From Nocardia pneumoniae NBRC 100136 (GTDB taxonomy: Bacteria > Actinomycetota > Actinomycetes > Mycobacteriales > Mycobacteriaceae): a stretch of DNA of 64,000 nucleotides. The stretch is from assembly GCF_000308755.1 (NCBI RefSeq), contig NZ_BAGF01000059.1, positions 1-64,000 of the forward strand. The letters run 5' to 3'. Under the pieces are notes generated by a model. It did not search any database. It had not been told where the DNA came from and saw only the letters and a list, made by a program, of their open reading frames with translations. This document shows, piece after piece, positions 17,161 to 25,802 of this stretch. Positions within the stretch are counted from its first letter, which is position 1. Each line of letters opens with the position of its first letter. The position numbers and the translations under genes are program-made.

Positions 17161-18552
17161 ATGATGAGCACTCGAGACAGCGCAACGAAGCGACGTCCAG
17201 ACACGTCCGCGGTCGGCCTGAACCAACCCAAGCGGGATTGGATGGGCGCGGCGATGCGAGTCATGACGACCATCACCGGGTCGGAACTGGCCGAGAAATA
17301 CAACCTGCGCAAGCCGATCGAGCGCGTCACCTACGAGGGCACCAAGACCGGCTTCCGCACGCTGGGCGCGGCGACCCGCGCGTTCGCCAAGGTCGCTGGC
17401 ACCGGCGCGCCCAAGCGCCTGGCGGCGAACGAGGCGAAGAACAAGGACTATTTCGACCTCACCCCCACCGACGAGCAGCAGATGATCGTCGAGACGGTGA
17501 AGGAATTCGCCGCCGAGATCCTGCGCCCGGCCGCCTACGAGGCCGACAACGCCGCCAAGGCGCCGCGCGACCTGCTGGAGCGGGCCGCTGAGCTCGGCAT
17601 CACCCTGATCAACGTGCCGGAGGAGCTGGAGGGCGCGGCCGCCGAGCGCGGCGCGGTCACCAACTCGATGGTCGCCGAGGCGCTGGCCCACGGCGACATG
17701 GGTCTGGCGCTGCCCATCCTGGCGCCGAGCGGCGTCGCGGTCGCGCTCGCGCAGTGGGGCAGCGACGCCCAGCAGAAGACCTACCTGCCGTCGTTCACCG
17801 GGGAGAATGTGCCGCAGGCGTCGGTCGTGATCAGCGAGCCGCGCGCGCTGTTCGACCCGTTCGCGCTGCAGACGAAGGCGGTGCGCTCGCCGAGCGGCTA
17901 CCGGATCTCGGGCGTGAAGTCCCTGGTTCCTGCCGCTGCCGACGCCGAACTGTTCCTGATCGCCGCCGAGCTGGATGGCCGTCCGGCACTGTTCATCGTC
18001 GAGTCGGACGCGCCCGGGCTGGTCGTCGAGGCCGACCCGAGCATGGGTCTGCGGGCGGCCGGACTGGGCCGGTTGATCCTGGACAACGTCGCGGTCGGCG
18101 CCGATGCCATCCTGGGCGATGGTGACGCCAAGTCCCGCGCCGAGGACTACGCCGACGCCGTGCGCCTGGCTCGTCTCGGGTGGGCCTCGCTCGCCGCGGG
18201 CACCGGGCAGGCCGTGCTGGACTACGTGATCCCGTACGTGAACGAGCGGGAAGCGTTCGGCGAGCCGATCTCGCACCGCCAGGCGGTGGCGTTCATGGTC
18301 GCCAACATCGCGATCGAACTCGACGGCCTGCGGCTGGTGACCCTGCGCGGCGCCTCCCGGGCGGAGCAGGGCCTGTCCTTCGGGCGCGAGGCGGCGCTGG
18401 CCCGCAAGCTCGCCGCCGACAAGGGCATGCAGATCGGCCTCGACGGCGTGCAGTTGCTCGGCGGCCACGGCTACACCAAGGAACACCCGGTCGAGCGCTG
18501 GTACCGCGACCTGCGGGCCATCGGCGTCGCCGAAGGCGTCGTGCTCGTCTGA
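17161..18552 (+). CDS. fadE24: acyl-CoA dehydrogenase, FadE24-like
   Basis: A 463-residue acyl-CoA dehydrogenase with an N-terminal extension of about 90 residues before the dehydrogenase fold (LTPTDEQQMIVETVKEFAAEI). Later blocks include VPAAADAELFLIAAEL, LRAAGLGRLILDNVAV and GVQLLGGHGYTKEHPVERWYRDLRA, the C-terminal FAD-contact region. The organisation with the next gene matches the mycobacterial fadE24-fadE23 pair. Such adjacent FadE proteins often form heteromers, and this subunit lacks the C-terminal EGT motif of its partner. Start is ATG 17161, or the ATG at 17164, which has better spacing from AGG. Confidence 0.88.
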   Translation: MMSTRDSATKRRPDTSAVGLNQPKRDWMGAAMRVMTTITGSELAEKYNLRKPIERVTYEGTKTGFRTLGAATRAFAKVAGTGAPKRLAANEAKNKDYFDLTPTDEQQMIVETVKEFAAEILRPAAYEADNAAKAPRDLLERAAELGITLINVPEELEGAAAERGAVTNSMVAEALAHGDMGLALPILAPSGVAVALAQWGSDAQQKTYLPSFTGENVPQASVVISEPRALFDPFALQTKAVRSPSGYRISGVKSLVPAAADAELFLIAAELDGRPALFIVESDAPGLVVEADPSMGLRAAGLGRLILDNVAVGADAILGDGDAKSRAEDYADAVRLARLGWASLAAGTGQAVLDYVIPYVNEREAFGEPISHRQAVAFMVANIAIELDGLRLVTLRGASRAEQGLSFGREAALARKLAADKGMQIGLDGVQLLGGHGYTKEHPVERWYRDLRAIGVAEGVVLV

Positions 18553-18585
18553 CCAGGCCCGTTCCGTTTTCCAGGAGACCTCATC

Positions 18586-19815
18586 ATGATCAACCTCGAA
18601 CTCCCCAAGAAGCTGCGGGCCAGCGCGAACCAGGCCCACCAGGTCGCCCAGGAGATCTTCCGCCCGATCTCGCGCAAGTACGACCTCGCCGAGCACGACT
18701 ACCCCGTCGAGCTGGACACCATGGCCGCCATGGTCGAAGGTCTGGCCGACTCCGGCACCCAGAAGATCGGCGGCGCGGCCGGTGGCCGTGCGGAGGACAG
18801 CGAGAGCGACCGCCACGCCACCGAACTGCTCGGCAACACCAACGGCGGCAATATGTCCGCGCTGCTCAACGCGCTGGAGACCTCGTGGGGAGACGTCGGC
18901 CTGATGCTGTCGATCCCCTACCAGGGGCTGGGCAACGCGGCGATCGCCGCCGTCGCCACCGACGAGCAGCTCAAGCGCTTCGGCAAGGTGTGGGCCTCGA
19001 TGGCGATCACCGAGCCGTCCTTCGGCTCCGACTCCGCCGCCGTGTCCACCACCGCCGTGCTCGACGGCGACGAGTGGGTGCTCAACGGCGAGAAGATCTT
19101 CGTCACCGCGGGTCAGCGCTCCACCCACATCGTGGTGTGGGCCACGGTCGACAAGAGCCTCGGCCGCGCGGCGATCAAGTCGTTCGTCGTGCCGCGCGAC
19201 GCACCGGGTCTGTCGGTGGCGCGGCTCGAGCACAAGCTCGGCATCAAGGCTTCCGACACCGCCGTGCTGCTGCTGCAGGACTGCCGGATTCCGAAGGACA
19301 ACATCCTCGGCAGCCCGGAAGTCAACGTGGAGAAGGGTTTCGCCGGGGTCATGCAGACCTTCGACAACACCCGTCCCCTCGTCGCCGCGATGGCGGTCGG
19401 CGTCGCCCGGGCCGCGCTCGAGGAGCTGCGCTCCATCCTGACCGCGGCGGGCGTGGAGATCTCCTACGACACCCCGGCCAACAACCAGCACGCCGCCGCC
19501 GCCGAATTCCTGCGGATGGAAGCCGATTACGAGGCCGCCTACCTGCTCGCCCTGCGCGCGGCGTGGATGGCCGACAACAAGAAGCCCAACTCGCTCGAGG
19601 CGTCCATGTCCAAGGCGAAGGCGGGCCGCACCGGCACCGACGTCACCCTCAAGGCCGTCGAACTGGCCGGCGCGATCGGTTACTCGCAGCGCACGCTGCT
19701 GGAGAAGTGGGGCCGCGACTCGAAGATTCTGGACATCTTCGAAGGCACCCAGCAGATCCAGCAGCTCATCGTGGCGCGGCGCATTCTGGGCAAGACCAGC
19801 GCCGAGCTGAAGTGA
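18586..19815 (+). CDS. fadE23: acyl-CoA dehydrogenase, FadE23-like
   Basis: A 409-residue dehydrogenase closely resembling mycobacterial FadE23 from its first residues (INLELPKKLRA, RKYDLAEHDYPVELDT). It keeps the flavin/substrate segments MAITEPSFGSDSAAVSTTA and LNGEKIFVTAG and the C-terminal DIFEGTQQIQQLIVARR, whose Glu is the likely catalytic base. It catalyses the first step of beta-oxidation of an unidentified acyl-CoA. It lies 33 bp after fadE24 behind AGGAGA, in one operon that ends at the hairpin at 19840. Confidence 0.9.
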   Translation: MINLELPKKLRASANQAHQVAQEIFRPISRKYDLAEHDYPVELDTMAAMVEGLADSGTQKIGGAAGGRAEDSESDRHATELLGNTNGGNMSALLNALETSWGDVGLMLSIPYQGLGNAAIAAVATDEQLKRFGKVWASMAITEPSFGSDSAAVSTTAVLDGDEWVLNGEKIFVTAGQRSTHIVVWATVDKSLGRAAIKSFVVPRDAPGLSVARLEHKLGIKASDTAVLLLQDCRIPKDNILGSPEVNVEKGFAGVMQTFDNTRPLVAAMAVGVARAALEELRSILTAAGVEISYDTPANNQHAAAAEFLRMEADYEAAYLLALRAAWMADNKKPNSLEASMSKAKAGRTGTDVTLKAVELAGAIGYSQRTLLEKWGRDSKILDIFEGTQQIQQLIVARRILGKTSAELK

Positions 19816-19839
19816 TGTCGAATCAGACAGTGTGACAAG

Positions 19840-19875
19840 GCAATCCGGTGCGGGTTTCGACTCGCACCGGATTGC
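19840..19875 (+). terminator. strong hairpin ending the fadE operon
   Basis: GCAATCCGGTGCG (19840-19852) pairs perfectly with CGCACCGGATTGC (19863-19875) over a 10-nt loop. It lies 25 bp after the fadE23 stop. There is no long T-run, but the 13-bp stem makes a terminator likely. Confidence 0.75.
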
Positions 19876-19943
19876 TGTCACTGGCTACGAAGTGTCGTCT
19901 CGGCTATGGACCTGGAGCCGTAGGCTCCGTAGCCTTCGCACCC

Positions 19944-20018
19944 ATGTGGAGCATCGTCGTCATCGCCATTGTCAGCTGCGTTGTGATCGCAGTGGGATTC
20001 GCCAAGGGGCTGCCCTGA
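19944..20018 (+). CDS. possible 24-residue hydrophobic membrane peptide
   Basis: ATG at 19944 opens a frame coding MWSIVVIAIVSCVVIAVGFA plus KGLP, ending at TGA 20016-20018. It is almost a pure single transmembrane helix with a basic C-terminal end. It follows the fadE terminator and an inverted GGAGCC-GTA-GGCTCC sequence, so it would need its own promoter. No strong ribosome site is seen. It may be a genuine small membrane protein, or chance. Confidence 0.35.
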   Translation: MWSIVVIAIVSCVVIAVGFAKGLP

Positions 20019-20073
20019 GGTCGTCTTCACAGCGCGCGGCGGCGATTCGCCGAACCGGCCGCCCGCGTGATGC

Positions 20074-20670
20074 TTACTGGTTGCCCTCAGCAGCGCCCTG
20101 CGCTTGGGCCGCTCCCGCGGCGACGTACCCGGCGGTGGCGAGTAGCTGGCCGATCTGCTCGTAGGTAGCGCGCTCTCGTGGCGCGATCGTCGCGAGACCG
20201 TCCACGTAACGGTTGAACATGCAGAACGCCGAGGCGACCAGGACCGCGTCGTGGATGTCCTCGTCTTTGGCGCCCGCCGCGCGGGCGTTCTCGACATCCT
20301 CCCGGGTAACGTCGAGGCCCGACTGGCGCACCTTGTCCGCGATCCGGAGCAGCGCGCGCAGTTTCGGGTCGATGGCCGCGGACTCCACGTCGTCGATGAC
20401 GGCGTCGATCACGTCGCGACCGCCCTCCACCAGTGCCGCGGCGGTGGCCGAATGCGACTGCGTGCAGAAGTAGGTCTTGTTGCGCGACGACACGAACGCG
20501 GCGATGGTTTCGCGCTCCCCGGGGGTGAGCGGCGATGACCCGCGCAGCAAGGTCTGCGCGAATTCGCTCAGCGCAGCGCCGGTTTCGGGTTTGAAGGCGA
20601 ACAGACCCCGGATACCGGGCAGGTCGCCGGGGACAGCGATGAACGGTTCACGGTCCTTCGGATCGGACAT
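20074..20670 (-). CDS. AhpD-like / carboxymuconolactone decarboxylase-family protein
   Basis: A 198-residue helical protein of the peroxidase-related AhpD superfamily. The signature region reads TYFCTQSHSATAAAL: one redox Cys with SH in place of the second Cys-His of classical AhpD, as in the uncharacterised peroxidase-related branch. The second half has LRALLRIADKVRQSG and DEDIHDAVLVASAFCMFNRYVDGLA, typical of that branch. It probably takes part in peroxide or organic-radical detoxification in the cytoplasm. It is monocistronic and divergent from the fadD genes. Confidence 0.8.
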   Translation of the reverse strand: MSDPKDREPFIAVPGDLPGIRGLFAFKPETGAALSEFAQTLLRGSSPLTPGERETIAAFVSSRNKTYFCTQSHSATAAALVEGGRDVIDAVIDDVESAAIDPKLRALLRIADKVRQSGLDVTREDVENARAAGAKDEDIHDAVLVASAFCMFNRYVDGLATIAPRERATYEQIGQLLATAGYVAAGAAQAQGAAEGNQ

Positions 20671-20898
20671 TTTGGCCGCGTCTCCCTTCGAGCGGTCTCG
20701 AGTCGTGGTGAGGGTAGCGCGCCCGACCGGCGAGACAGGATGAAAAAGACAAAATCGAGTCCGTGACCCATCTGAGACTGATTTGTCTGATTTCGTTGTG
20801 ATCTGTCACACTCCGCACTGCTACGGTGGCGGACAACACGCCGTACTGGTTCGCTAGGTCGAGTACCGACGCGAGGGTTTTGTGGAGGTTTTTTCGAC

Positions 20899-22524
20899 AT
20901 GAAGGTGGCCCACACTCTGGAGGTTGTGAAGGCTCTAGGGGTGCTCCGGAAGGCGGGTGTCAGCGACCCCCGCAAGCCGGTGGAGACGCTGCGGACGATG
21001 AAGGAGTCGAAGATCCTCGGCCCTCAGGCCACGCTGATCCGGCACTCCGCGCGAGTAGCGCCGGACGCCCCGGCCATCGCCGACGAGGCGGGCGTACTGA
21101 CCTACCGCGAGTTGGATGAGCAGTCGACCGCGATCGCACGCGGGTTGCAGGCGGCGGGTATCACCGAAGGCACGGTGATCGGCGTCCTGGCCCGCGACCA
21201 TCGCGGCCTGATCCTGTCCATGGCCGCCGCGGGCAAACTCGGCGTCCGGGTGGCGCTGATGAACACCGGGTTCGCCAAACCGCAGTTCGCCGAGGTGTGC
21301 GCACGCGAGAAGGTCAAGGCTGTGCTGCACGACAGCGAATTCCTCGGCCTGCTCGACGCCCTGCCGGCCGATCTGCCGCGCTACCTCACCTGGGTCGACG
21401 AGGGCACCCCGCTGCCCGCGGACGCCCAGACGCTCGACGACCTGATCGCGGCGAACTCGACCGAGCCGCTGCCCGCGCCGAGCAAGCCGGGCGGCTTCAT
21501 CATCCTGACCAGCGGCACCACCGGCCTGCCGAAGGGCGCGCCGCGCACCAAGGTCACCCCGCTGTCCACGGCGCAGTTCGTGGACCGCATTCCGTTCCCG
21601 CAGCGCGGCACCATGATGATCGTGTCGCCGATCTTCCACAGCACCGGTCTGGCCACCTGGCTGGTGGGCACCGCCTTGGCGAACAAGGTGGTGATGCGGC
21701 GCCGCTTCGACGCCGAGGCGACGCTGAAAGCGATCGCCGACGAGAAGGTCGACATGCTGGTGGCGGTACCGACCATGCTGCACCGGATGGTCGAACTCGA
21801 TCCGGCGATCCGGGCGAAGTACGACACCTCCTCCCTGAAGGTGATCATGCTGGCCGGTTCGGCGCTGCCCCCCGAGCTCTCGATCAAGGCCACCGAGGTG
21901 TTCGGCCCGGTGCTCTACAACCTCTACGGCTCGACCGAATGCGCGGTCGCGACCGTGGCCAACCCGGAGGACCTCGCCCTGGCACCCGGCACCGTCGGAC
22001 GCCCGCCGATCACCTGCGAGGTGCGACTCTTCGATGACAACGACCAGCCGGTCACCGCGATCAACACCACCGGGCGCATCTTCATCCGCAGCGGCGCGCC
22101 CTTCGAGGGCTACACCGACGGCCGCACCAAGCAGGTCATCGACGGCTTCATGTCCAGCGGCGACGTCGGCCACTTCGATGAGAACGGCCTGCTCATGGTG
22201 GACGGCCGCGACGACGACATGATCGTCTCCGGCGGGGAGAACGTCTTCCCGCAGGAGGTGGAGAACCTGCTGCTGGAGCGGCCCGACATCTTCGACGTGG
22301 CCGTGGTCGGCGTGGACGACGTGGAGTTCGGAAAGCGGCTGCGCGCCTTCATCGTTCCGGAGCCGGGCCACACGCCGGACCCCGAGGAGATCAAGGCGTA
22401 CGTCAAGAACAACCTGGCGCGCTACAAGGTGCCGCGTGAGGTGGTCTTCCTCGACGACCTGCCGCGCAACGCGACCGGCAAGCTGCTGCGCCGCGTGCTG
22501 GTGGACTACGAGGTCAAGGCCTGA
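20899..22524 (+). CDS. long-chain fatty-acid-CoA ligase (FadD-type), copy 1
   Basis: A 541-residue adenylate-forming enzyme that activates fatty acids to acyl-CoA using ATP. Motif A3 is LTSGTTGLPKGAPR (from about residue 203). Then follow YGSTECAVATVA, GRDDDMIVSGGENVFPQEVE and the catalytic-lysine end NATGKLLRRVL. An N-terminal extension of about 50 residues precedes the usual domain, as in mycobacterial FadD2/FadD12-like proteins. ATG 20899 follows GGAGG. A paralogue with the same architecture follows 400 bp downstream. Confidence 0.9.
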   Translation: MKVAHTLEVVKALGVLRKAGVSDPRKPVETLRTMKESKILGPQATLIRHSARVAPDAPAIADEAGVLTYRELDEQSTAIARGLQAAGITEGTVIGVLARDHRGLILSMAAAGKLGVRVALMNTGFAKPQFAEVCAREKVKAVLHDSEFLGLLDALPADLPRYLTWVDEGTPLPADAQTLDDLIAANSTEPLPAPSKPGGFIILTSGTTGLPKGAPRTKVTPLSTAQFVDRIPFPQRGTMMIVSPIFHSTGLATWLVGTALANKVVMRRRFDAEATLKAIADEKVDMLVAVPTMLHRMVELDPAIRAKYDTSSLKVIMLAGSALPPELSIKATEVFGPVLYNLYGSTECAVATVANPEDLALAPGTVGRPPITCEVRLFDDNDQPVTAINTTGRIFIRSGAPFEGYTDGRTKQVIDGFMSSGDVGHFDENGLLMVDGRDDDMIVSGGENVFPQEVENLLLERPDIFDVAVVGVDDVEFGKRLRAFIVPEPGHTPDPEEIKAYVKNNLARYKVPREVVFLDDLPRNATGKLLRRVLVDYEVKA

Positions 22525-22534
22525 TCGACGGATG

Positions 22535-22570
22535 GGCGCGGTGGGATTGCGCCAGCCTTTCCACCGCGCC
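22535..22570 (+). terminator. hairpin after first fadD-like gene
   Basis: GGCGCGGTGG (22535-22544) pairs perfectly with CCACCGCGCC (22561-22570), leaving a 16-nt loop. It starts 11 bp after the stop codon. Confidence 0.65.
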
Positions 22571-22781
22571 GCTTCCGGCAGATGCGATCGCCCCGCGCCG
22601 TTGCCACCCAGCGCGACCGCATCAGCCGAATCCGGCTCCCGAGCGAAGGGAGACCGGGCATTTGCCAGCTCGCGTCCGACCGATCGCCGAGCCCGCGATG
22701 ACGTCGGCAGCAGTGGTCGCCGCGACGTGAGCCACGAGGATGCCGCTGAGTGCCACCGGTGCCGCGGATAGAACATCCCAT

Positions 22782-22793
22782 TACCCGCGGGTA
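22782..22793. promoter_or_regulatory. perfect palindrome TACCCGCGGGTA, probable operator
   Basis: A 12-bp perfect palindrome about 45 bp upstream of the likely -10 region of the second fadD-like gene. It looks like a binding site for a dimeric (TetR-type) regulator. It differs in sequence from the CTTACT sites before fadE24, so a different regulator is implied. Confidence 0.5.
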
Positions 22794-22923
22794 GGTTTCC
22801 GCGAGATACGTGACACATCCGGTCACAGATGCTTGCTACTGTTAGCGGCAGCACTGGCCCTCGATATTGCGGCCTGCACCACTCGGAGGACCGCCGGGTG
22901 GCGCCGCCGGAAGGTTGTCGTCG

Positions 22924-24582
22924 ATGTCTCTTTCCCTCCCCCCGCTGGCCGACACCGCCCGTAAGGCGGGCGATCTAGCCCTTGGCGTGAACGTGATGGT
23001 GAAGCGGCGGTTGTTCAATCCGCTGCGCCCGGACCACGCGGCGCGCTCGGCACGCAACGTGCTGAAATTCGGGCCGTTCGCCGGGGTCGTCATGCACGCC
23101 GCGCAGACCAGGCCGCACGCCGGGGCCATCGTCGACGAGCGCGGCGAGCTGACCTTCGGCCAGCTCAACGACCAGTCCAACGCCTTGGCCCGAGGATTGC
23201 AGGCCCAAGGCATCAATCCGGGTGACGTGGTGGCGATCCTCGCCCGCGACCACCGCGGCATGGTGCTGAGCCTGCTGGCCACCGGCAAACTCGGCGTGCG
23301 CGCGGTGTTGATGAACACCGGTTTCGCCAAACCGCAGTTCGCCGACGTGGCCGAGCGCGAGCACGTGAAAGCGGTGCTGCACGACAGCGAGTTCTTCGAC
23401 CTGATGAGCGCCATCCCCGCCGCGATCCCGCGCATCCTCACCTGGGTCGACGAGACCGACGACGTCGACCCGTCGATTCCGACCATCGAGACGCTGAGCA
23501 CGAGCCGTTCCACCGCGCCGCTGCCCGCGCCCGTCAAGCCCGGCGGCATGGTGATCCTGACCAGCGGCACCACCGGAACTCCGAAGGGCGCGCCCCGCGA
23601 CCGGGTGAGCCCGTTCGCCTCCGCCCAGTTCGTCGACCGGGTGCCGCTGCCCAACAACGGCACCATGATCATGGCGGCGCCGATCTTCCACGGCACCGGA
23701 CTGTCCCAGTTCACCCTGGGTCTGGCCCTCGGCAACCGGGTGATCTTCCAGCAGCGCCGGTTCAATCCCGAGCAGACCCTGGCCAATATCGCCCGGTACA
23801 AGGCGGATTCGCTGGTGGTGGTGCCCACCATGCTGCAGCGCATCCTGGACCTGGGCGAGGACGTGCTGGCCAAGTACGACGTGAGCAGCATCAAGGTGAT
23901 CTTCGCGGCGGGCTCGGCCATCGCGCCGGACGTGGTGACCCGCACGCTGGACTACTTCAAAGACAGCCTCTACAACCTCTACGGCTCCACCGAATGCGCC
24001 GTCATGACCGTCGCGACCCCCGAGGACCTGCGCAAGGCGCCGACCACCGCGGGCAAGCCGCCGGTCGGCATCCGCATCGTGCTGCTGGACGAGAACCGCA
24101 AGCCGATCACCGAGCCGAACGTCACCGGAACCATCTTCGTCGACAACGGCTTCGCCTTCACCGGCTACACCGACGGCCGCACCAAGGAGATCGTCGACGG
24201 CATGATGTCCAGCGGTGACGTCGGGCATTTCGACGCCGACGGCCTGCTCTACATCGACGGACGCGACGACGACATGATCGTCTCCGGCGGCGAGAACGTC
24301 TTCCCGCTCGAAGTGGAGAATCTCATCGCGGGCCGCGACGACATCTTCGAGGCCGCGGTGGTCGGCGTGGACGACCGCGAGTTCGGCAAACGGCTGCGCG
24401 CTTTCGTGGTGCCCGGGCCCGATTCCAAGCGGGACCCGCAGGAGATCAAGGACTACGTCAAGGCGAACCTGGCCCGCTACAAAGTCCCGCGTGAGGTGAT
24501 CTTCCTCGACGAGCTGCCCCGCAACGCGACCGGCAAGCTGCTGCGCAAGCCGCTGATCGAGATGGAGGTCGACGCGGGCTGA
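22924..24582 (+). CDS. long-chain fatty-acid-CoA ligase (FadD-type), copy 2
   Basis: A 552-residue paralogue of the gene at 20899, with the same N-terminal extension and motifs: LTSGTTGTPKGAPR (from about residue 212), YGSTECAVMTVA, GRDDDMIVSGGENVFPLEVE and NATGKLLRKPL. ATG 22924 is chosen because GGAAGG lies 9 nt before it and the following residues align with the neighbour; the frame stays open upstream. Substrate-pocket residues differ from copy 1, so the chain-length range may differ. Confidence 0.9.
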   Translation: MSLSLPPLADTARKAGDLALGVNVMVKRRLFNPLRPDHAARSARNVLKFGPFAGVVMHAAQTRPHAGAIVDERGELTFGQLNDQSNALARGLQAQGINPGDVVAILARDHRGMVLSLLATGKLGVRAVLMNTGFAKPQFADVAEREHVKAVLHDSEFFDLMSAIPAAIPRILTWVDETDDVDPSIPTIETLSTSRSTAPLPAPVKPGGMVILTSGTTGTPKGAPRDRVSPFASAQFVDRVPLPNNGTMIMAAPIFHGTGLSQFTLGLALGNRVIFQQRRFNPEQTLANIARYKADSLVVVPTMLQRILDLGEDVLAKYDVSSIKVIFAAGSAIAPDVVTRTLDYFKDSLYNLYGSTECAVMTVATPEDLRKAPTTAGKPPVGIRIVLLDENRKPITEPNVTGTIFVDNGFAFTGYTDGRTKEIVDGMMSSGDVGHFDADGLLYIDGRDDDMIVSGGENVFPLEVENLIAGRDDIFEAAVVGVDDREFGKRLRAFVVPGPDSKRDPQEIKDYVKANLARYKVPREVIFLDELPRNATGKLLRKPLIEMEVDAG

Positions 24583-24604
24583 TCGGCTCGCGTCCAGGAC
24601 CGGC

Positions 24605-24629
24605 GGCGCGGCGTCCTCGTCGCCGCGCC
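24605..24629 (+). terminator. hairpin after second fadD-like gene
   Basis: GGCGCGGCG (24605-24613) pairs with CGCCGCGCC (24621-24629) across a 7-nt loop, 22 bp after the stop. Confidence 0.65.
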
Positions 24630-24870
24630 TGCCGATAGTTTCCTCACGATCTGTAACCCTGAGCCTTGCTCAGAGCCACAGCTCTTTCCGGCGGGACAGC
24701 CGATCAACGAGGCACAGCGAGCTGGTCGAGTAGCGCCAAGCCGCTCAGCGCATTGCTGTTGGCGACCAGACAACCCTTCAGCGGGACCGCATCCGCGCCC
24801 AAGCCGTCTGGCACATCGGTGTCCGTGACGGGACGGCCCTTTGTCGAGGAATCGGGTGCAATTCGTCGGC

Positions 24871-24882
24871 TATCATCGGCGG
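24871..24882 (+). promoter_or_regulatory. -10 element of a probable leaderless transcript
   Basis: TATCAT at 24871-24876 is followed by 6 nt and then GTG at 24883. That spacing places transcription initiation at the start codon, a common arrangement in actinobacteria. No ribosome-binding site is present between them. Confidence 0.5.
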
Positions 24883-25440
24883 GTGAGTATCGACCGGTCT
24901 GCCGCGGGACGACGCGGCGCCGTCGCGCGGCTGCGCGGTGGTTCGGCCGGTGCGGTCTCGGCAGCGGTTTCCGTTGCGGCACACGGCTGGGCGTCCGGCG
25001 GAATGCCGCCGGAGACCTCCACGCTGGCGCTGCTCGCCGCCGCGTCCGCCGTGGTCGGCGCGTTGGTGGCCGGTCTTGCGCCGCTGCGCGAGTCCTCGGC
25101 CGGGTTGATCGCGGCTCTCGTGGCCGGACAATTACTCGGTCACTTCACCATGGGCATCAGCTCAGGGCACGTGCATCACGGTGACGCCCAGCTGACCCCC
25201 ACCATGCTCACCGCGCACCTGGTCGCGGCGCTCGCGGCTTCCGTCGTGATCCGTGGCGCGGAGGTCGCGTACCGGATCGGGACCGCGGTGGTTTCCCGCG
25301 TGCTGCCGGTGCGCCACATTCCGCCCGTGGTCGCGGATCGTGCACCGCTGCGTACGGACCATCGCGATCGCGTCATCCTGCGCGTGTTCGCCGCTGAATC
25401 GCTGCGCACGCGCGGTCCGCCTCTTCCGGTCGCTGTCTGA
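24883..25440 (+). CDS. four-helix membrane protein, His-containing
   Basis: A 185-residue protein of unknown function with about four transmembrane helices (around residues 18-35, 45-63, 70-90 and 105-128). An extracellular or loop segment, SSGHVHHGDAQ, carries a histidine cluster that could bind metal. GTG 24883 is chosen because a TATCAT element sits at leaderless spacing. It precedes a PepSY-type His-rich membrane protein. The pair resembles metal-handling (copper or iron) membrane loci, but this is inference. Confidence 0.6.
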   Translation: MSIDRSAAGRRGAVARLRGGSAGAVSAAVSVAAHGWASGGMPPETSTLALLAAASAVVGALVAGLAPLRESSAGLIAALVAGQLLGHFTMGISSGHVHHGDAQLTPTMLTAHLVAALAASVVIRGAEVAYRIGTAVVSRVLPVRHIPPVVADRAPLRTDHRDRVILRVFAAESLRTRGPPLPVAV

Positions 25441-25802
25441 TCTTTTCCCACACCCGGTGCAGGGAGCGCCGTGGCGTGAGTTCTGCTCATGCCATGGTCT
25501 TTCCCGTGTAGCACAGCGTCGTCCGCACTCTCGTGCCCACGCCTGAGCGTGCGACAGGACGCCATTGCGCGGGTTTGCACGGCACCTTCCGCGTACCGCG
25601 GCGATCGCGCCTCCTGAGGTGAGCGCGCCCGTCGTCGTTCGCCTCGGCCGATACGTCTGTCTCCGAACCTGGTTCCGCGACGTCCACACCGGCCTTCCGC
25701 GAAGTACGCGCTGTCGACGTCGGCAGGAGCGCCTCGTGCGTAAGGCCGCGCCGGACACAGCCAGCTCCCGCACGGGTTTCCGACGTCAGAAACGAAACGA
25801 CC
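25441..25802. other. 362-bp gap between two membrane-protein genes
   Basis: No supported gene. Short frames exist on both strands but lack family features and start signals. It probably includes the promoter of the PepSY gene, so that gene is not obviously co-transcribed with the upstream one. Confidence 0.35.

Larger units (their letters stand above)
22525..22923. other. intergenic region between the two fadD-like genes
   Basis: It holds the terminator of the first gene, a degenerate stretch with no recognised gene, the palindrome at 22782, and a likely promoter (TACTGT hexamer near 22837) for the second fadD-like gene. The two paralogues are therefore probably separate transcription units. 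Confidence 0.5.
24583..24882. other. intergenic region
   Basis: It contains the terminator hairpin at 24605-24629. The minus strand has a frame whose C-terminal half (VPLKGCLVANSNALSGLALLDQL) looks protein-like, but no start or homology is evident. It ends at the leaderless-type promoter of the next gene. Confidence 0.35.

Noticed and set aside
17092..19881. 929-codon minus-strand open frame
   Set aside because: It is the antisense of fadE24-fadE23; composition is Gly/Arg/Val-rich as expected of GC3 shadow frames, and the plus strand has clear enzymes.
20935..22854. 639-codon minus-strand open frame
   Set aside because: Shadow of the first acyl-CoA synthetase gene; no family motif.
24704..24882. 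minus-strand coding fragment (VPLKGCLVANSNALSGL region)
   Set aside because: It looks slightly protein-like, but lacks a start and any recognised family; kept only as a note.
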